A DNA stretch of 64,000 bases from NCBI GenBank assembly GCA_946699065.1, contig CAMPDV010000447.1:173501-237500 (forward strand), written 5' to 3'. The notes beneath the pieces were generated by a model. That model was not told the origin of the DNA. It worked only from the letters and a program-made list of their open reading frames with translations, and did no database searches. Below are positions 20,421 through 33,110 of this stretch, piece by piece (the first letter of the stretch is position 1; each line of letters starts with the position of its first letter). The position numbers and the translations under genes were made by a program. The DNA comes from Loxodes magnus (Eukaryota > Ciliophora > Karyorelictea > Loxodida > Loxodidae).

Positions 20421-23380
20421 TTTTCTTGTATTTTAGAGTTAAATTCGTTTAAAAGAGTCTGATTCATAAGCACAATCTTTTAATTAAATTTTTTATTAAA
20501 TTCACGTTAATATTATTGAAATAGCTTTTATATCTTTCTTAGGAGTTTAGTCTATTAGGGAACGAATATTTGAATAAAGAAGAAAAATTAACGTTCATTT
20601 ATAATAAAAAGTAACAATATACAAGTTCAAGCAATATTTAAAATTCTGTTATTTTTTCTTTTAGATTCTTATTATCTTAGTGTCTAAAAAGAACAGGCCA
20701 GTTAAATTATTTTCTATTTTCTATATTCTATACATTTTGCAAGATATCATAAAAATATCAAAAGTAGCTCTAATTGTATCCTTTTCTTAAGGGTTCTCTC
20801 TATTTAAAAATCTTTTATTCCTTTAAATTTGCTTTTTTCTAAATGCTATTAACTTATTATTGACCTCTCATAACTAAAATAGATTATGAAGTCTTCTGTT
20901 ACAAGTTACTTCTTTTTTAGTTTACATATTTCCTTTCTTAATCATAAGTATTTCCTTTTTATCTTATTTATGCTTTTTATTTTTAAGATTATTAGGTTTA
21001 GCAATAGTCATTTATTTTTCCACTGAGTCTTTTATTTTAAACTATTTTCTCTAAAATGCTACTAGCTTCTCTAATAATCTTTCCTTTCTTGTTTCTCAAG
21101 ATTTATTTTTTTGTCACCCTGATTTAATAAACTCTATCTATAAATAAATGCCTTCTATTATTTATTTTGCTCTAATTTTAGCTTTAAAATTAAAATTGAA
21201 GATTCAAAAAATATATATAAACCATAATGAAAAGCCAGCTGATTCAATTAATTACATAACAAAGCTAACTTAATACTTAAACTAAGAACTCAACTAAAAC
21301 TTCTCATTAACCATGCTCAACTATTACCTCAGTACCCTGCATTCCATATTATACAACCTTATCTTTAATCATTTTACTTTGTCTAGCATATTTTGAAGGA
21401 TACATTACAGCAAAACAGATTTATTCTGCATTTTAGTGAGTAAAAGACATTTAGCATCATCAGTCTGTTTTCCCATAAAAGTTAGTTCCTTTTTTACAAA
21501 AGCTTATTATAGTCTGAAAGACAAGATTGATGTTAAATACTTGTATTTGTCTAAGAAGAAAAAGCTTAGATAATATACTATAAGCATAAGGCTTAATAGA
21601 CAGAGATTTGAAAGGTTAAGCAAGCTTTTTTACTGAAGTTAGATTAAAGTTTTGGTTAAAGCATTTTTAAAGAGACTAATAACAGCATGATATAACGTTT
21701 TCATCAATGTAAATAATCGTTAAGGTTGCGTACACTATTTAGGTTGCTTATGATAGAGCAATTAAAGTTAGAATAAGTAAATTGAAGGTCCAGCTTTTGC
21801 TATTATACCAGAAACAAAGCAGCTGATAATCACCAAGATAATTTAATAAAGAAGCGAATCTTTAATAATTAGCTTAAATAATTTGAACATAGAAATTAAA
21901 CTACAAAAAGAGGAAGAAATACAAGCTAGAGAAGCAAGCAGATTAAGAAAAAGAAATCTTATATATCGAGAAGATAATTTGAAAGATAGCAGGAGCGAGA
22001 AAAGGAATTAATAAATAAGAATAAAAAATTTTAGTATTCAATAGAAATCTAGTTAAATAGTGCCAAGAACACATACAAGTACTTTAATTTTAGATCTGAT
22101 TTAAGTAAAAAGATCCAGAATTAATTATAAAATTGAGATATCTTTTATAAATTGCTGAATTCAAAAATATCTTTAAATATTGCATAAATAGTTCTAAGAA
22201 TATTGATTCATGCTATAACTATTAATATTTTCTTGCCTTAACAAATCAACTTAGTATGATAACTTTCATTCTTTTGAGACTCCCTTTGTTGCATTTTAAC
22301 TTTTTTGTGTCTAATTTTAAGTATAGTTTCCTTTTTCTTTAATTAAATAAGCTTCTCTTTCATCTGCTTTATAAGTAATAGTTTATTAAATAACCTCAAA
22401 TAAACCATAATTCATTTTGGAAGCTCCTCTTTTATATTTTTTTCTTCGAGGAATTATTGCCTAACAATATTTAAATATCCTAGCTAACTTAATATCATAA
22501 AACCAGTTTTAACTTATCTTTATAACCTTAGCATTAAAAATTTAATTTCAATTCTTAGATACAAATTTATAAATCAATTTTTAGCTCTTAGGTAGTAATT
22601 ATAGCTTATTTAGCAAAGAATCCTAAAAACTCTTTTATTTAATTATTTTTATTATAGCCCAGTATTAACTGCTATACATTCTACTCTATTGATATATGCT
22701 TAATTTTAGAAACTAAGTTAATTAAACTATTATTTCAGCTATTCTATTTAACTTTTAAAATTAAACTTCTTTATTTTTAAGATAACACTAAGGATAGTAA
22801 CCTTTATCTAGTACTTTTTCCTAATTTTAATTCTCTGCTACTTATTTTAAGCTTGATAATCCTTCTGCTTATTGTTTTAATAAAGAGATTTAATAATTTT
22901 TAGTTTAATATCTTTAGTAAATTATCTCTTAAGATCTTTCAGGTCTGATAACATATTCTTAGTCTTTAATTTTGCTTATATTTTATGCTTATTTTGTTTA
23001 AGAGATGCTAATCATAGAGAGTTCTAACTTAGTTCAGGAATAGTATTTAAATCTTTTATAACTAAATTTTATATTTTCTACCTAAGATATATTACCAAGG
23101 TATTCCACAGTAACACAAAGTATTCTGAGATTCCTTATATTATTGCTAAACTTAACTTAGTATAAATATTTTATTTTCTATTATATGTGTTAGCTGTTTA
23201 TTATTTTTTGGTTATAGCTTCATGCTATTGAATTTATAAACTGTATTCACTTAGATTAAGAAAGCTTTTCTTAGTTATAAAGCCTCATATAAGCATCATA
23301 AAAAAAATCTCATTTCCTTAATTCAAGTAGAAAACTGCTCTAACACCATTTGCCACAACAGTATAAATACTTATCTCTTA
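20421..23380. other. Unresolved, possibly coding region
   Basis: Composition is slightly richer in GC than the surrounding deserts and several frames are open when only TGA is a stop. Because open frames are common under this code, length proves nothing. One plus-strand stretch at about 21680-22090 reads like a charged protein (PAFAIIPETKQLIITKIIQQ). Minus-strand readings are equally possible. I cannot assign a gene. Confidence 0.25.
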
Positions 23381-24137
23381 ATGAGTTATCAATGTCAAAC
23401 TTAGTTATTTAGATGAATTAGTAATAGATATTGCAACGATATGATAGAGTGGAACTCAATTTAATAATATAAACTCTATGAGAAATGGTAAAGTTGAATA
23501 CTTGGGACTAAGCCAGAGTATTAAAGCTTGAATAAGAGATGTTAGTCATGTGAGTGGAGTTCTAAATAGCTCATTGAATAATTCAAAAATAGAGAAGCAC
23601 GATCGGATAGCTGGGCAAAAAAAAAGTTCTCTAAGAGCAAGCAACGATTTACAAGCCAAATTTCGAAATTCAAATCCTTTGGAACTGAAAATCCCTCTGT
23701 TATCCCTACATTCCCTTCCAAGAGTCAGTACAGTCAACCCAAGTCATACTATTTAAAGTGGTTATTATCTCTATAAAAATTGCTGGAAATTAATGCAAAA
23801 ACAGAAAGATTAATGCAGATTTTAAGAGGTAAAGTGAATCAAAAAAGGTCGGAAGCGTTAAGTAAAATAACAGTTTTAACAACCAGTAAAGGCTATTCTA
23901 CAACTTGAGTGGGAACATTTTTACAAAAAGCACTGATTTAGAGATGGATAAAAAGATCCGAGAATGCACATTAATCTACAAGATTTATTTTAAGACTGAT
24001 CTTAAAGCGATATAAAATCTTCAAAAATATCGCACCGAAGGGAAAAAAATACATTATAAATTAGTTTGAAGATAAAATGGTTTTTAAGCGAAAATCTAAT
24101 TTCGTTTTAAATAAATTTTTAATTATTTTAAAAAAAT
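23381..24137 (+). CDS. Basic protein of unknown function, 3' end unclear
   Basis: From ATG 23381 (MSYQCQTQLFRW) one frame continues for about 250 codons with TAA/TAG=Q. TGA reads as Trp at three places (LFRW, QSWIL, TTWVG). There is one CxxC pair (RCQSCEW), a Ser/Lys-rich middle and a strongly basic C-terminal half (ALIQRWIKRSENAHQSTRF). TAA/TAG are sparse and GC is higher than in flanking DNA, both favouring real coding sequence. No stop is seen before the GC-rich repeat that begins at about 24140. The frame runs on into that repeat, so the gene may be truncated by it or fused to it. The family is not recognised. A transposon protein is possible. Confidence 0.5.
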
Positions 24138-24139
24138 AA

Positions 24140-24444
24140 TTAATTAATTTCAACTAAAAAAGTTTTTGGACCGAAAACTCCTTTCCGATTGTACGACCCG
24201 ACACTCTCTTTTTATGGAATAACGGGGATATCCTGTTGTGCTCCAGGCACAGCTGCTAGGGAGCTACATCGCTATGAGCAGCCAGGTTTCAAGCCTCTAC
24301 CAAGGGCGGAAATTTCAAAGACAGCGTTCTCTTCAGAAAATGACACTGACAAGTAACTTTCTCAGCGACAGGAAGTTGTTCCTAGCCATAAAACCAGAAA
24401 GTTTAGTCACGAAGGTCATTCTCAGCTCCAACCATCTTTTCAAT
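24140..24444 (+). repeat. GC-rich 0.3-kb dispersed repeat, copy 2
   Basis: It shares nearly its whole length with 57976-58284, starting at TAATTTCAACT and ending near CCATCTTTTCAATTA, with 1-3 base indels. It carries a B-box-like GTTTCAAGCC. The indels between copies break every reading frame at some point. A tail reading LAIKPESLVTKVILSS is nevertheless preserved between copies. Confidence 0.75.
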
Positions 24445-26385
24445 TATTTTTTTTAAAAGAATAATAAAGCAATCAGATAGCTTTAAAAGATTATAGTATA
24501 AAATTTTATTTTAAAAGTTTTTCTCTACTAAACAAAATTGAAACTGATAATTAATAAGACTTTCTTTTTTTAGTTCTCCGTTATCACATAAAGAAAAATT
24601 AATTATTTATTTTGCAATGAAAATGAAATTAAAAATAATAAAATATCTATTAATAAAAAAGTTATTAAAATGATAGAAAAATATAAGCAAATTATTTAAT
24701 GTATTTTACTTCATTTTTTACTATTTTTATTATTAAAAAAATTATAATTTAATAATTTTTTTGATTATTTATTTTTAAAAGATTCTAAAAGCATTTTTAT
24801 TTACTTAAAATTACTATGATATGATTTAATTTTTAAATTATATAAAAAATTATTTTTTTTTATCTTACGAAAATAAAGAAGAGAATGTATAAAAATTTAA
24901 AGATCTGTATATTCAATAGAAATAACTTATCAATTATAAATATTTTTTAAGCATTATAATGATTTAATTTTATACATTTTAAAAAATAATATAAAAAGAA
25001 ATAAATAGCTAGCTTTAAATTTTTTCTAACTAAGTTTACTAATTACTAAATATAATATAAAAAAATACATTTAATAATTTCCTAAAAAAAATTTTAAACT
25101 CTTAACCTCTGATTTTTAAATTTTATTGCTTTCTATATTCTTAAATAGTTTTAGAAATTATTATTTATATTTTTTTACAGTACTAAATTTACTCTTTATC
25201 CAAGTGGTTATTTTATTTTTAGTAATTGGTATATTCTTATTATTCCATACATTACATATCTATTTGAGTAGTTAGCATTATTTTACTACATTTACAGCAT
25301 TAATATTATACTCTTTCATTTTTTAAACATTCATTTGTAAATAATTCATTTATTATATATTTATTTATATTTAATATTTGCTTTAGAATAAATATTTTAA
25401 TACTATAATGCTTTATTATTAATTTTATAATTATTACATTTAAAAGTAATAAGTCTAGCAAATAGAAAAAATCTTATAAATAAAAACTATATTAATCATA
25501 ATTCAGCTGTTTTATTTTATAAGAGTTAACTCTATTTCACTAAAAAGTTTAATTTATATTTCTAACATTTTTATAATTTAAATAATTAACTTTTATACTT
25601 AAATCATTTTATAAATCGATTAATCAATAAAAACTATTTTTAAGATAAAATTTTAAAGAAATTAAAAGTTATAATTAAACTATTTTTAAAATAAATAAAT
25701 CTTTTAAATATTTTGGAAAATATTTTTATTAAGCTAAAATAAATAATTAAAATAAAAATAAATGCAAATTATTTACAAATTTATTTCTATGTACCTGATT
25801 CTCTTATCAATAATCTAGACAAAATTAAAATAAGCATTGAAATAAAAGAAATTATATAAAATTTATAAAAAATCTAAAGCTAAAGTTTACTATTAAATTA
25901 ACTTTGCAATATTTTTTAATTTTAAGTTAATTTTAGTTTATATATTCAAAGTAATTTCAATACCAAATTAAGTATAATTTTTTTAAGAAAAAATAATTTA
26001 ATTTAAATAAATTTTAAATTTATTTAGAATTTGAAGAGTTTTCAATACATTTAAAAAATTTTAATGATAATAAAGCTAAGATGTTTTTGTTCTAATAATA
26101 CAAAAATAGAAAAATAAAAGTATTCTAAATATTTCTTAATTTTTTAAAAAGAATATTGAAAGAGAAAGATATTAAATTTTTTTTAATGTGATTTAAAATC
26201 TTCTTTAATGTAATATAAAATTAAAAAATATAGTTTTTCGATATTTCAAAAAATAATAAAAAATTGTATCTTTTAATAATACTAAGATTTATTGTATCAT
26301 ATGTATATTATAATAAATTAATTAACAATTATTTAAATTTTTATTATAAATTTATATAAAAAGTTTTTAAAATTAAACAATGTGT
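24445..26385. other. AT-rich desert
   Basis: About 1.9 kb of nearly pure A/T sequence. I see no motif, repeat copy or tRNA. Confidence 0.55.
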
Positions 26386-26890
26386 TCAATCTTTCAAAAA
26401 GAATAAGAAATTAATGGCATATATTGTAATCCTATAATTATAAATCTCTTATTTGAGAAAACAAATAGTACAAAATAAAGTATCAAAAGAAGAGCAATCG
26501 TAACGATAATCATAATCTAACTTAATTTATGAAGCATCAATGAAATTAATCAATCTTAGAAAAATAAAGCGTCAATAGCAGAAATGAAAAAAAATTTAAA
26601 GTACAAATAAAATGGTAAACATTTTTTATGATTGTAAATTGTCAAAGCACTTACTCAAATACTTCTATAATAAAAAAATATGAAGATACCTAAAAATTAA
26701 TATATTTTAATAAATAAATTTTATAATAGAAATCGGGATAGATGAAACCTTTGTATGGAGGAAGAGAAATGGTTTTCCTCCCGTTAAAAATGTGGTTGTG
26801 GAATCCAACAAAGTTAAAAAACCGGCTGACAAACTGGTAAAAATACCAAAAAAAGGCAAAATTAAGTAAAATTTTAATTGATATTAATAT
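26386..26890 (+). pseudogene. Possible DDE transposase fragment
   Basis: At about 26725-26800 the plus strand reads IGIDETFVWRKRNGFPPVKN, which resembles the first catalytic block (I-D-E-T) of ISXO2/Merlin-type transposases. Nothing else of the family is secure. It may be related to the block at 32.1-32.9 kb. Confidence 0.3.
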
Positions 26891-27600
26891 AAATTAATAA
26901 ATTAAATATAAACTACAATATAGAGAAAATATGGAAACTAAAATTCAAACGATAGTAAAATAATATTTCAATGAGAAGCATAGAGCAAGATGTAAATAGG
27001 ATAATAATATAAAAAATAAAGAACATTATATTTTTTTAAATAAAAATTATTAAAATACAGGATATGTTGAAAATAAAAATGTATTGTTGGATTCATTATT
27101 TATAGCAAGAAGTGATATAAAAATCTGAAAGATATCAACACATATTCAATAACAAATGAATTAAAAAATTTCAATGAAAAGTTTATTTAATCATTCGAAA
27201 ATAATTTATAAATAACTTTGTAGGCAAAAAAATTTAATTGGTTTTATAATAAAATATTAATAAATAAAATTTAAAAAGATTTCTGTAAGAATTTAATAGT
27301 TTTTTAATTCCAAAAAAGGATTAAAAAATGTTTTAAAAATTTTATAAAAAATAAACTGAGTAGCAACACATTAAATTTAAACTAACTTTATAAAACCGAA
27401 AAAATAGACTTAGTAGTATAAATTTTAAATGATCACTAAATTTTTCTCAACTTAACGAAAAATCTTTAAGAAATATATTAAAATAGTATTAATCTTACAA
27501 AAATTTGACTAGAAACAGAAGAAGAACAAAAAAATAATGGAAAATTTTAATAATTCTAAAGAAATTTATTTATAAATTAAGCTACGAAATCTAAATTTCT
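26891..27600. other. AT-rich stretch, possible coding remnant
   Basis: A plus-strand reading near 27330-27550 looks protein-like (KIWLETEEEQKNNGKF) but no family is recognised and no boundary can be set. Confidence 0.2.
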
Positions 27601-27607
27601 TTTGAAC

Positions 27608-28265
27608 TATATAATAATAATAAAATAGTAAATTCCTTCGTTAATAGAATCGTCACAGTTTTAGTTAATTCTAATTGAATTATCTTTGCTACTTCTAAAA
27701 ATGTTGATAGCTTTATTCCTGGTATTTTTCTTCAGCTCAGTTCTCTTCTTGTTCTTTTAGGATTATAAATCCAAAGGCCCTTTAAGCATTTTCATAATTA
27801 TTTTAATATTTTATTCTATTATTGCTTCACGTAATTCCATTCCTTAGTTAATTTTCCTATAAATCTTACCTTCTCACTAGCAACATAGATAGCTCATTTT
27901 GTTCCAAAGTATTTAACATTGTCTTAACAGATATCCTATCTTTTTTCAGTATTAACTCTTAAGATTTTCTCTAATTATAGGTATAAAACCTTTACTCTTT
28001 CTAAATATCTATAGTGCCTGCATTTATTTATTTTTATTTAATTATTGATTGTGAAAAAAAATAAACTGACTAATATTCTCTTTTATTTGATCTTCATATT
28101 ATCTCTTAAATTTCAAGTTGCTAATAATTTCCATTTTTAATTAATAATTTCCTTTTAGAATTTTCCCCTCGTTTAATAATTAGATAACAATATTTTCATT
28201 TAATTTCGTGATTTAAGATTTTAGGGTCCGATTCTCCAAAAAGACCATGTTTAGGTTGCTTATTT
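27608..28265 (-). mobile_element. Gag-like retroelement fragment with ATT tail
   Basis: The minus strand ends in an ATT tail (27611-27623). It reads WAIYVASE, then after a one-base frame change GKIYRK, followed by ELREAIIEQNIKI. This matches the 49.3-kb element (VFHEAITEANNIKIKN) and the L-Y-x4-EGKIYR motif of the whole family. No intact zinc knuckle is seen. The copy is 5' truncated or decayed. Confidence 0.55.
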
Positions 28266-28771
28266 TTTCTTTTAGAAGAGTTATAATAATTTTTTTATAT
28301 AATAAGATTTTCAATTCCAATTTTATTATTTTCACTTTCTATTACTTAATAATTATTTTGAGTATATATAATTTAAATTTTTTAGGAAATTAAATATTTA
28401 AATCTTTGATACCAAATTTTTACAGAATATTGATAAAATAAAGAATCATTAAAAGTATATTTTTATTAGTTAATCTAAAATAAAATAGCAAGTATCTTCA
28501 TCTAAATTAAAAAATAGTAATTATTCGTAAAATATTAATAATAAAATTATTAAATGTAGTAATATACCTATTATCATATTTAGACCTATTTTAAATATTT
28601 AATTTAAGAAAACAATCATAAAATTAAATATTATATTTGATTGTATTTACTTATAGTCAGTTTTATTACAAATATTAAATAAAATTAAGTTTTTTTAATT
28701 CATAGCATAAAAGTAAATAAAAGATATATTAAGTATATAAATATTTATTAAAAAGTTATAAAAATAACTAA
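28266..28771. other. AT-rich stretch
   Basis: No gene is seen. The last part resembles the AT-rich repeated block. Confidence 0.35.
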
Positions 28772-29088
28772 GATTATAGAGAGCGTTGAATCTCAATTGT
28801 TTAGCTATTTAATAAAGATTTTTAAAGTTAAAAGCATTTTTTTCTGAAGTCTTCCACAGTGCTAGCATTCCCTTGTGAGTTTTGTTTTCTATAGAGCCAT
28901 AATCGGAATGCTACCCTAAGTGATCCTAAAGCCTAAGCACCTTTCAACCTATTTTTACTCGATGTCAAGAGTCCTTAATACTCTCTTGGTTCCTACCAAG
29001 ACTCTCGCTTGGATTTTCACAATGGAATACCTTCTGGTACCAGAGTTTAAGTAAATCTCAGCTAGAGGATTGCTCCTTCCTATTTAAA
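28772..29088 (-). repeat. 0.3-kb dispersed module, decayed coding remnant (copy 3)
   Basis: Minus-strand reading gives THKGMLALWKTSEKN and FNFKNLYQIAKQLRFNALYN. Trp is TGG. It is close to the 43-kb copy in sequence and frame. Confidence 0.5.
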
Positions 29089-29223
29089 TTAAATTGTTTA
29101 TATAATAGGGTTTAAAATAAAAAAATGAGGTGGGAGCAAATATTTACCATTATTTAAAAATGTAATAACAATTTAGATTATTTTTAGAAATTTTAATAAA
29201 TAAAATAAATAAATTAATAAATT

Positions 29224-29272
29224 TGATTATAGAGCACATAGCACTCTCGTTGGTGCGCAGCTCTTTAAAAAA
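29224..29272 (-). repeat. Palindromic GTGCTAC motif
   Basis: GAGCACATAGCACTC...GGTGCGCAGCTC is the same motif as at 20034, 30452, 33068 and 43052. One extra base compared with the others would break the RAA-WGATRS reading. Confidence 0.5.
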
Positions 29273-29429
29273 AATGTTTCATACTGACAAGAATGTTTGT
29301 TACTGATAAAATTATCAGATAATGATAAACCTTGTTCAATACTGGTATAATTATTCAGTACTGATAAAAATGTTCAATACTGATATAATTTTAGAATACT
29401 CGTAATCTTTAATACTTGCTGGGGGTCTA

Positions 29430-29720
29430 AGGACATGGCAGGATTGTGTCTCATTGCATCACCAAAGCAGAGGACGACATGTGTCAATTATGGGTACTTA
29501 AATTCCCCACCTCTGATAAAGCTCTCAATATTATTTCTTTTTCGTTCCAGTATTAAAAATAAACGAAGCCAAGTCAAGCCAACGTCGAAGGTCTAAGAAT
29601 CTTATGTCTCGAGACCAAACCAAAGCAGAGGAAGACATAAAGTCGATTACGGGTACTTAACTTCCCCAACCTCTGATGAAGATGACCTTGTTGTTCACCT
29701 TCGAACAACTATAATAATAA
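29430..29720. repeat. Two tandem units with a CAGAGG...CCTCTG stem
   Basis: Two units about 158 bp apart share CCAAAGCAGAGGA, then GGGTACTTAA and CCTCTGAT. Each can fold through CAGAGG and CCTCTG. A third, weaker copy is at 35530-35720. The role is unknown. They may belong to a non-autonomous element. Confidence 0.5.
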
Positions 29721-30090
29721 ATTACTTTTCATTCTTAAATTATTTACAGTATGAGTGCAATTATCTATGAAGTATACTAAACTTTGTTTAATTTTTATTT
29801 ATGTTTATTGGCTAATAATTTTAAATTTTATAATCAAAAATTGGAATAAAATATAATTTTTATTCTAATAGTTACCATATAAAGAAATAATCTAAAAAAT
29901 TTAAATACTTTTCATAAATACTAAATTAAAATTAAAACTAAATTTATATGAAAGGAGTTTCTTAACATAAATAGACATTATTTTGATAGATTTTAACATT
30001 AAACATTTAAAATAAATATTAAAATCAAATGAATGATATACTCCTAAATACATTATATAATAAATAAACTTTTATTTATAATTATATACA
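29721..30090. other. AT-rich stretch, no gene seen
   Basis: Only AT-rich sequence lies between the tandem units and the next GC-richer patch. Confidence 0.4.
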
Positions 30091-30500
30091 AAATGGAGGT
30101 CAGCTGCAGTCGGGAGAACTAGTAGGTAATCTGATGCAGTGTAAGCTGCATTTCGAGTAATCTTACAATAGATGTCACCAGAGGGAAGGGTGGATAAGCT
30201 CAGTTGAGACAAGTCTAACTTACCCCGAGGATTTTCACAAGCAATATGTAAGTTTGATTGATGGGCCTTCTAATTAATGACTTAATATTTAATTCTCATT
30301 TGGACCTTATTCAAGAAGATTGGAACATTTGATTCAAGTCTTGTGAATAATGTTTAATAAGTAGATTTCCCATTTGGAGAAATTGTCTTGACTCATTAGA
30401 TTAGAAGATTTTTAACAAGAAGCATGAAAGCACTTTTTTTCTTAATATTAAAAGAGCTGAGCGCCAACAAGGTGCTACGCGCTCATTAATCATTTTTATT
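30091..30500 (+). pseudogene. Coding remnant ending in the RA-x-GATRS motif
   Basis: The plus strand reads FDSSLVNNVQQVDFPFGE at about 30334-30385, matching the minus-strand remnant at 20.1-20.3 kb. It ends NIKRAERQQGATRSLIIFIY at about 30442-30500. The two parts are in different frames, so it is decayed. The preceding GC-richer patch (30091-30240) has no recognised match. The motif copy here is inverted relative to 29224, giving a 1.28-kb unit with inverted ends. Confidence 0.4.
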
Positions 30501-31509
30501 TATTTAATAAGAATAATTTATTATGATTATCAAAAAAATTAAATATCAGTACTCTAATTTCCAAAGCATAGCGCCAATAAATTAAAAATTTTAACTAAAT
30601 TTCAATTTTTTTTTGTGTTATATAATCAATTTTTTACGTTAGTATTTTTTTACTTAAACTAGATTTTCATCGATTCACTTATTTTTTAATTTAAATTTAA
30701 TGATTTTTTCATAATTTTATTGTAAAATTTAAAATTACATTGAAAAATGTAAATTTGAAATTATATTGTAATTAATATTTTCTTGTATACAAAATAAATT
30801 AAATATGCTAGTAGATTTTATTATATTTATTAAAAATACTAAAATTACTATTTATTTCAAATTTTATTAACACTTTAATCTTATTTTATATATTTAAATT
30901 AAGTAATAATAAATCTATTTTTAAACCATTACCAATTTACTTTTTATTCATTTTTAAATATATTGCTTTTATTAAATTAAAAACAAAACGAAATAAAAAT
31001 TATAGTTTAGCGAACTAAAAAGATAAGTAATATTTTAATTATATTTATTAGCTTTAATTTTAAACCTAAATTTCTCTTTATTTTAATTAATTTGTACAAT
31101 TAGGATTTTAAATAAACTTTTAAAGTAAAAAATTATATCAATAAAAATATAGAATTGCTACCATTTTTAAATTAAGCAATTATTGAAATAAAAAAGTTAT
31201 CTATTTTTGCTTTTTAAAATACTTAAATTCTTCGTAATACTTTAAATTGACTATTGATGAATCTTTTAGAAAATTACATAATAGAATTAAAAAAATTTAA
31301 AACTGTAATAAGAATTAAATTATAAGGTAATTATTAATTATTTATTGCTAAAAGAATTAAAAAGTTAATATTAAATTTTAATTAAAAATTTCTAAATGTC
31401 GTTCTAGATTATTAATATCTATAAATCAAAGTAACTAAAAAAATGAGATCTTAAGGAAAAATAATATTTAATAATTTAAATAAATTATTTGTTTATTTTT
31501 TTGACTAAA
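30501..31509. other. AT-rich desert
   Basis: No gene or repeat copy is recognised. Confidence 0.5.
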
Positions 31510-32100
31510 GATAGTAGTAATAATAATAAAATATAATGATTATCTCCTAATTAAGTTAATAACTGATTTGTTTAAAGTTCCTGAAAACAATTTCCCTAAA
31601 AGATAATTTCACAGTCTTTCTCTACTTTTTTACTACATGATAAAGAATCTAGTTTGCTCTTTCAAACTGTCATGATTTTGATATTTAATCGAAATTTAAA
31701 TAATTGCCAAATATTTTTTGATGCTGACATTTTTAGATTGCTTCAAATTTCGTAATAAAATATTTTCTATTAATTATTTTAAATATATAGATGCTACCCT
31801 AAGAATTAACAATCATCTTACTAATTTTACTAAAGATTTTATAATTTTAAACCTTATACTTGATATGAAAATTTTAACATAATCTTATGAAATGTCCAGG
31901 CTTTATACAATACCAGCATTTAGGTCTTTTTTACTTCTTTATTGTCTTTGATAGCTGTAAATCTCGCGCAAATTCCATAAAATAATTATTGGAAAAGCTT
32001 TATAAAAACTTTCTTTGATTTCGGCAAATCGACTTATCTTTTTTTATGTTTGCTCAATTTTAATAAAAATAGTAATACAAAGAATTTTAATTATTTAGAT
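31510..32100 (-). mobile_element. Gag-like retroelement, 5' truncated
   Basis: The minus strand carries the knuckle CWYCIKPGHFIRLC near 31930-31890, then ISKMIVNSQGSIY, a version of the family's L-Y-x4-GKIY motif. It ends in an ATT tail at about 31513-31530. The 5' part is cut off by the GC-richer block that begins at about 32100. Confidence 0.65.
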
Positions 32101-32945
32101 AGTTAGCCTCGTTAGAGACCCCTTTTTACGTCCGAGTCTACATTGGATGGCTTTTTTCTCCAGGAAAGCTCGGCGAGCAGATTTGTCGTTGGTATGCTCG
32201 TAATGTAGAAATTCCTGATTTTAAATTTTGTTGGGCCCAATTCGTTCTGAAAAAATTGCTTTAATTCAAGGTGATTCTCTTCCTCTGTCGACTCTTATCA
32301 TTCTCTGGAATATTTTCTCAATGTGGGAGGGCTGTGGAAAGGGACAAAGTGGCACAAAAAGACTTTTCATAACTTATGCACTTGACTGGTCTGAATTTAC
32401 AGTTTGTGAGTATTATGAGAGTAAATCGCTATGTACCAACAGGAATTCCATTTACTCCATTGTCCTATTGCTACCATAGTTCCTTTTCTCTTGATCGAAT
32501 TCATATTATCTCTGTAAGAACTTTTTTCCATTTCTGACTAATTCGAAGCTTTTTCCGCCTTTTCGGGCTTCCTAATTGTAGAAGCTCCGATCTAGAATAC
32601 AATAGGAATATGCCCTTCACCAGATCCATGGCCAATCCAAAGAGGCCTTCCACGTCTATTTTGTAGTTTGGCCTCTTAAACAATGGCATGGTTTGACAAA
32701 ACCCGAGTCTGTGTGAAAATATTATAAAGGAGGAAGGTATAACAACTACATGCTTTCCCCTAGATATTCAAACACTCTCTAAATATTGATCAAAGAAATC
32801 TGCACCCCAAGAGGCTTAAAAACCATTTTTCTGAGATATGGTTTGATCTAAATTCCTTCGAATTTCAGTTATGGATGCCTTGCAGGTCCCGCACAAAATC
32901 GAACATTTTTACAGACCTTTTTTATTGATCAAATTGTATATTAAT
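32101..32945 (-). pseudogene. Probable ISXO2/Merlin-like DDE transposase fossil
   Basis: This is a GC-richer block. On the minus strand it reads, in order and in shifting frames: a possible zinc ribbon (CGTCKASITEIRRN), NYKIDVEGLFGLAMDLVKGI (compare NRG..VEG.WVFG...R in ISXO2 proteins), GTMVAIGQWSKW (compare GT.I.SD.W.AY) and a region resembling the C-terminal H-S-F-V block. At least two frame changes and missing acidic residues mean it is dead. No terminal inverted repeat was found. The assignment rests on motif order only. Confidence 0.35.
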
Positions 32946-33067
32946 CCCTTTCATATAAATATAATTACTAAATTAAGTTTTTATATTAGTTTTCAATTTA
33001 TTAAAGTCATACTTGTTATTAAGCTCAAATGTTCTCTCTAAGCATTTTTAATGACAATGTTATTTTT

Positions 33068-33110
33068 TAAGAGATGCGCACCAGTAAAGTGCTACGCGCT
33101 CTTTAATCCA
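33068..33110 (+). repeat. Palindromic GTGCTAC motif
   Basis: GATGCGCACCAGTAAAGTGC then TACGCGCTC; reads HQQSATRSLI in one frame. It is the same motif as at 20034 and 30452. Confidence 0.45.

Noticed and set aside
20421..23380. One long gene
   Set aside because: When only TGA can stop, long open frames arise by chance on both strands. No consistent motif order was found.
29224..30505. DNA transposon with terminal inverted repeats
   Set aside because: The inverted ends are real, but the same motif occurs alone at four other places, reads as a conserved protein tail, and no flanking duplication or transposase is evident.
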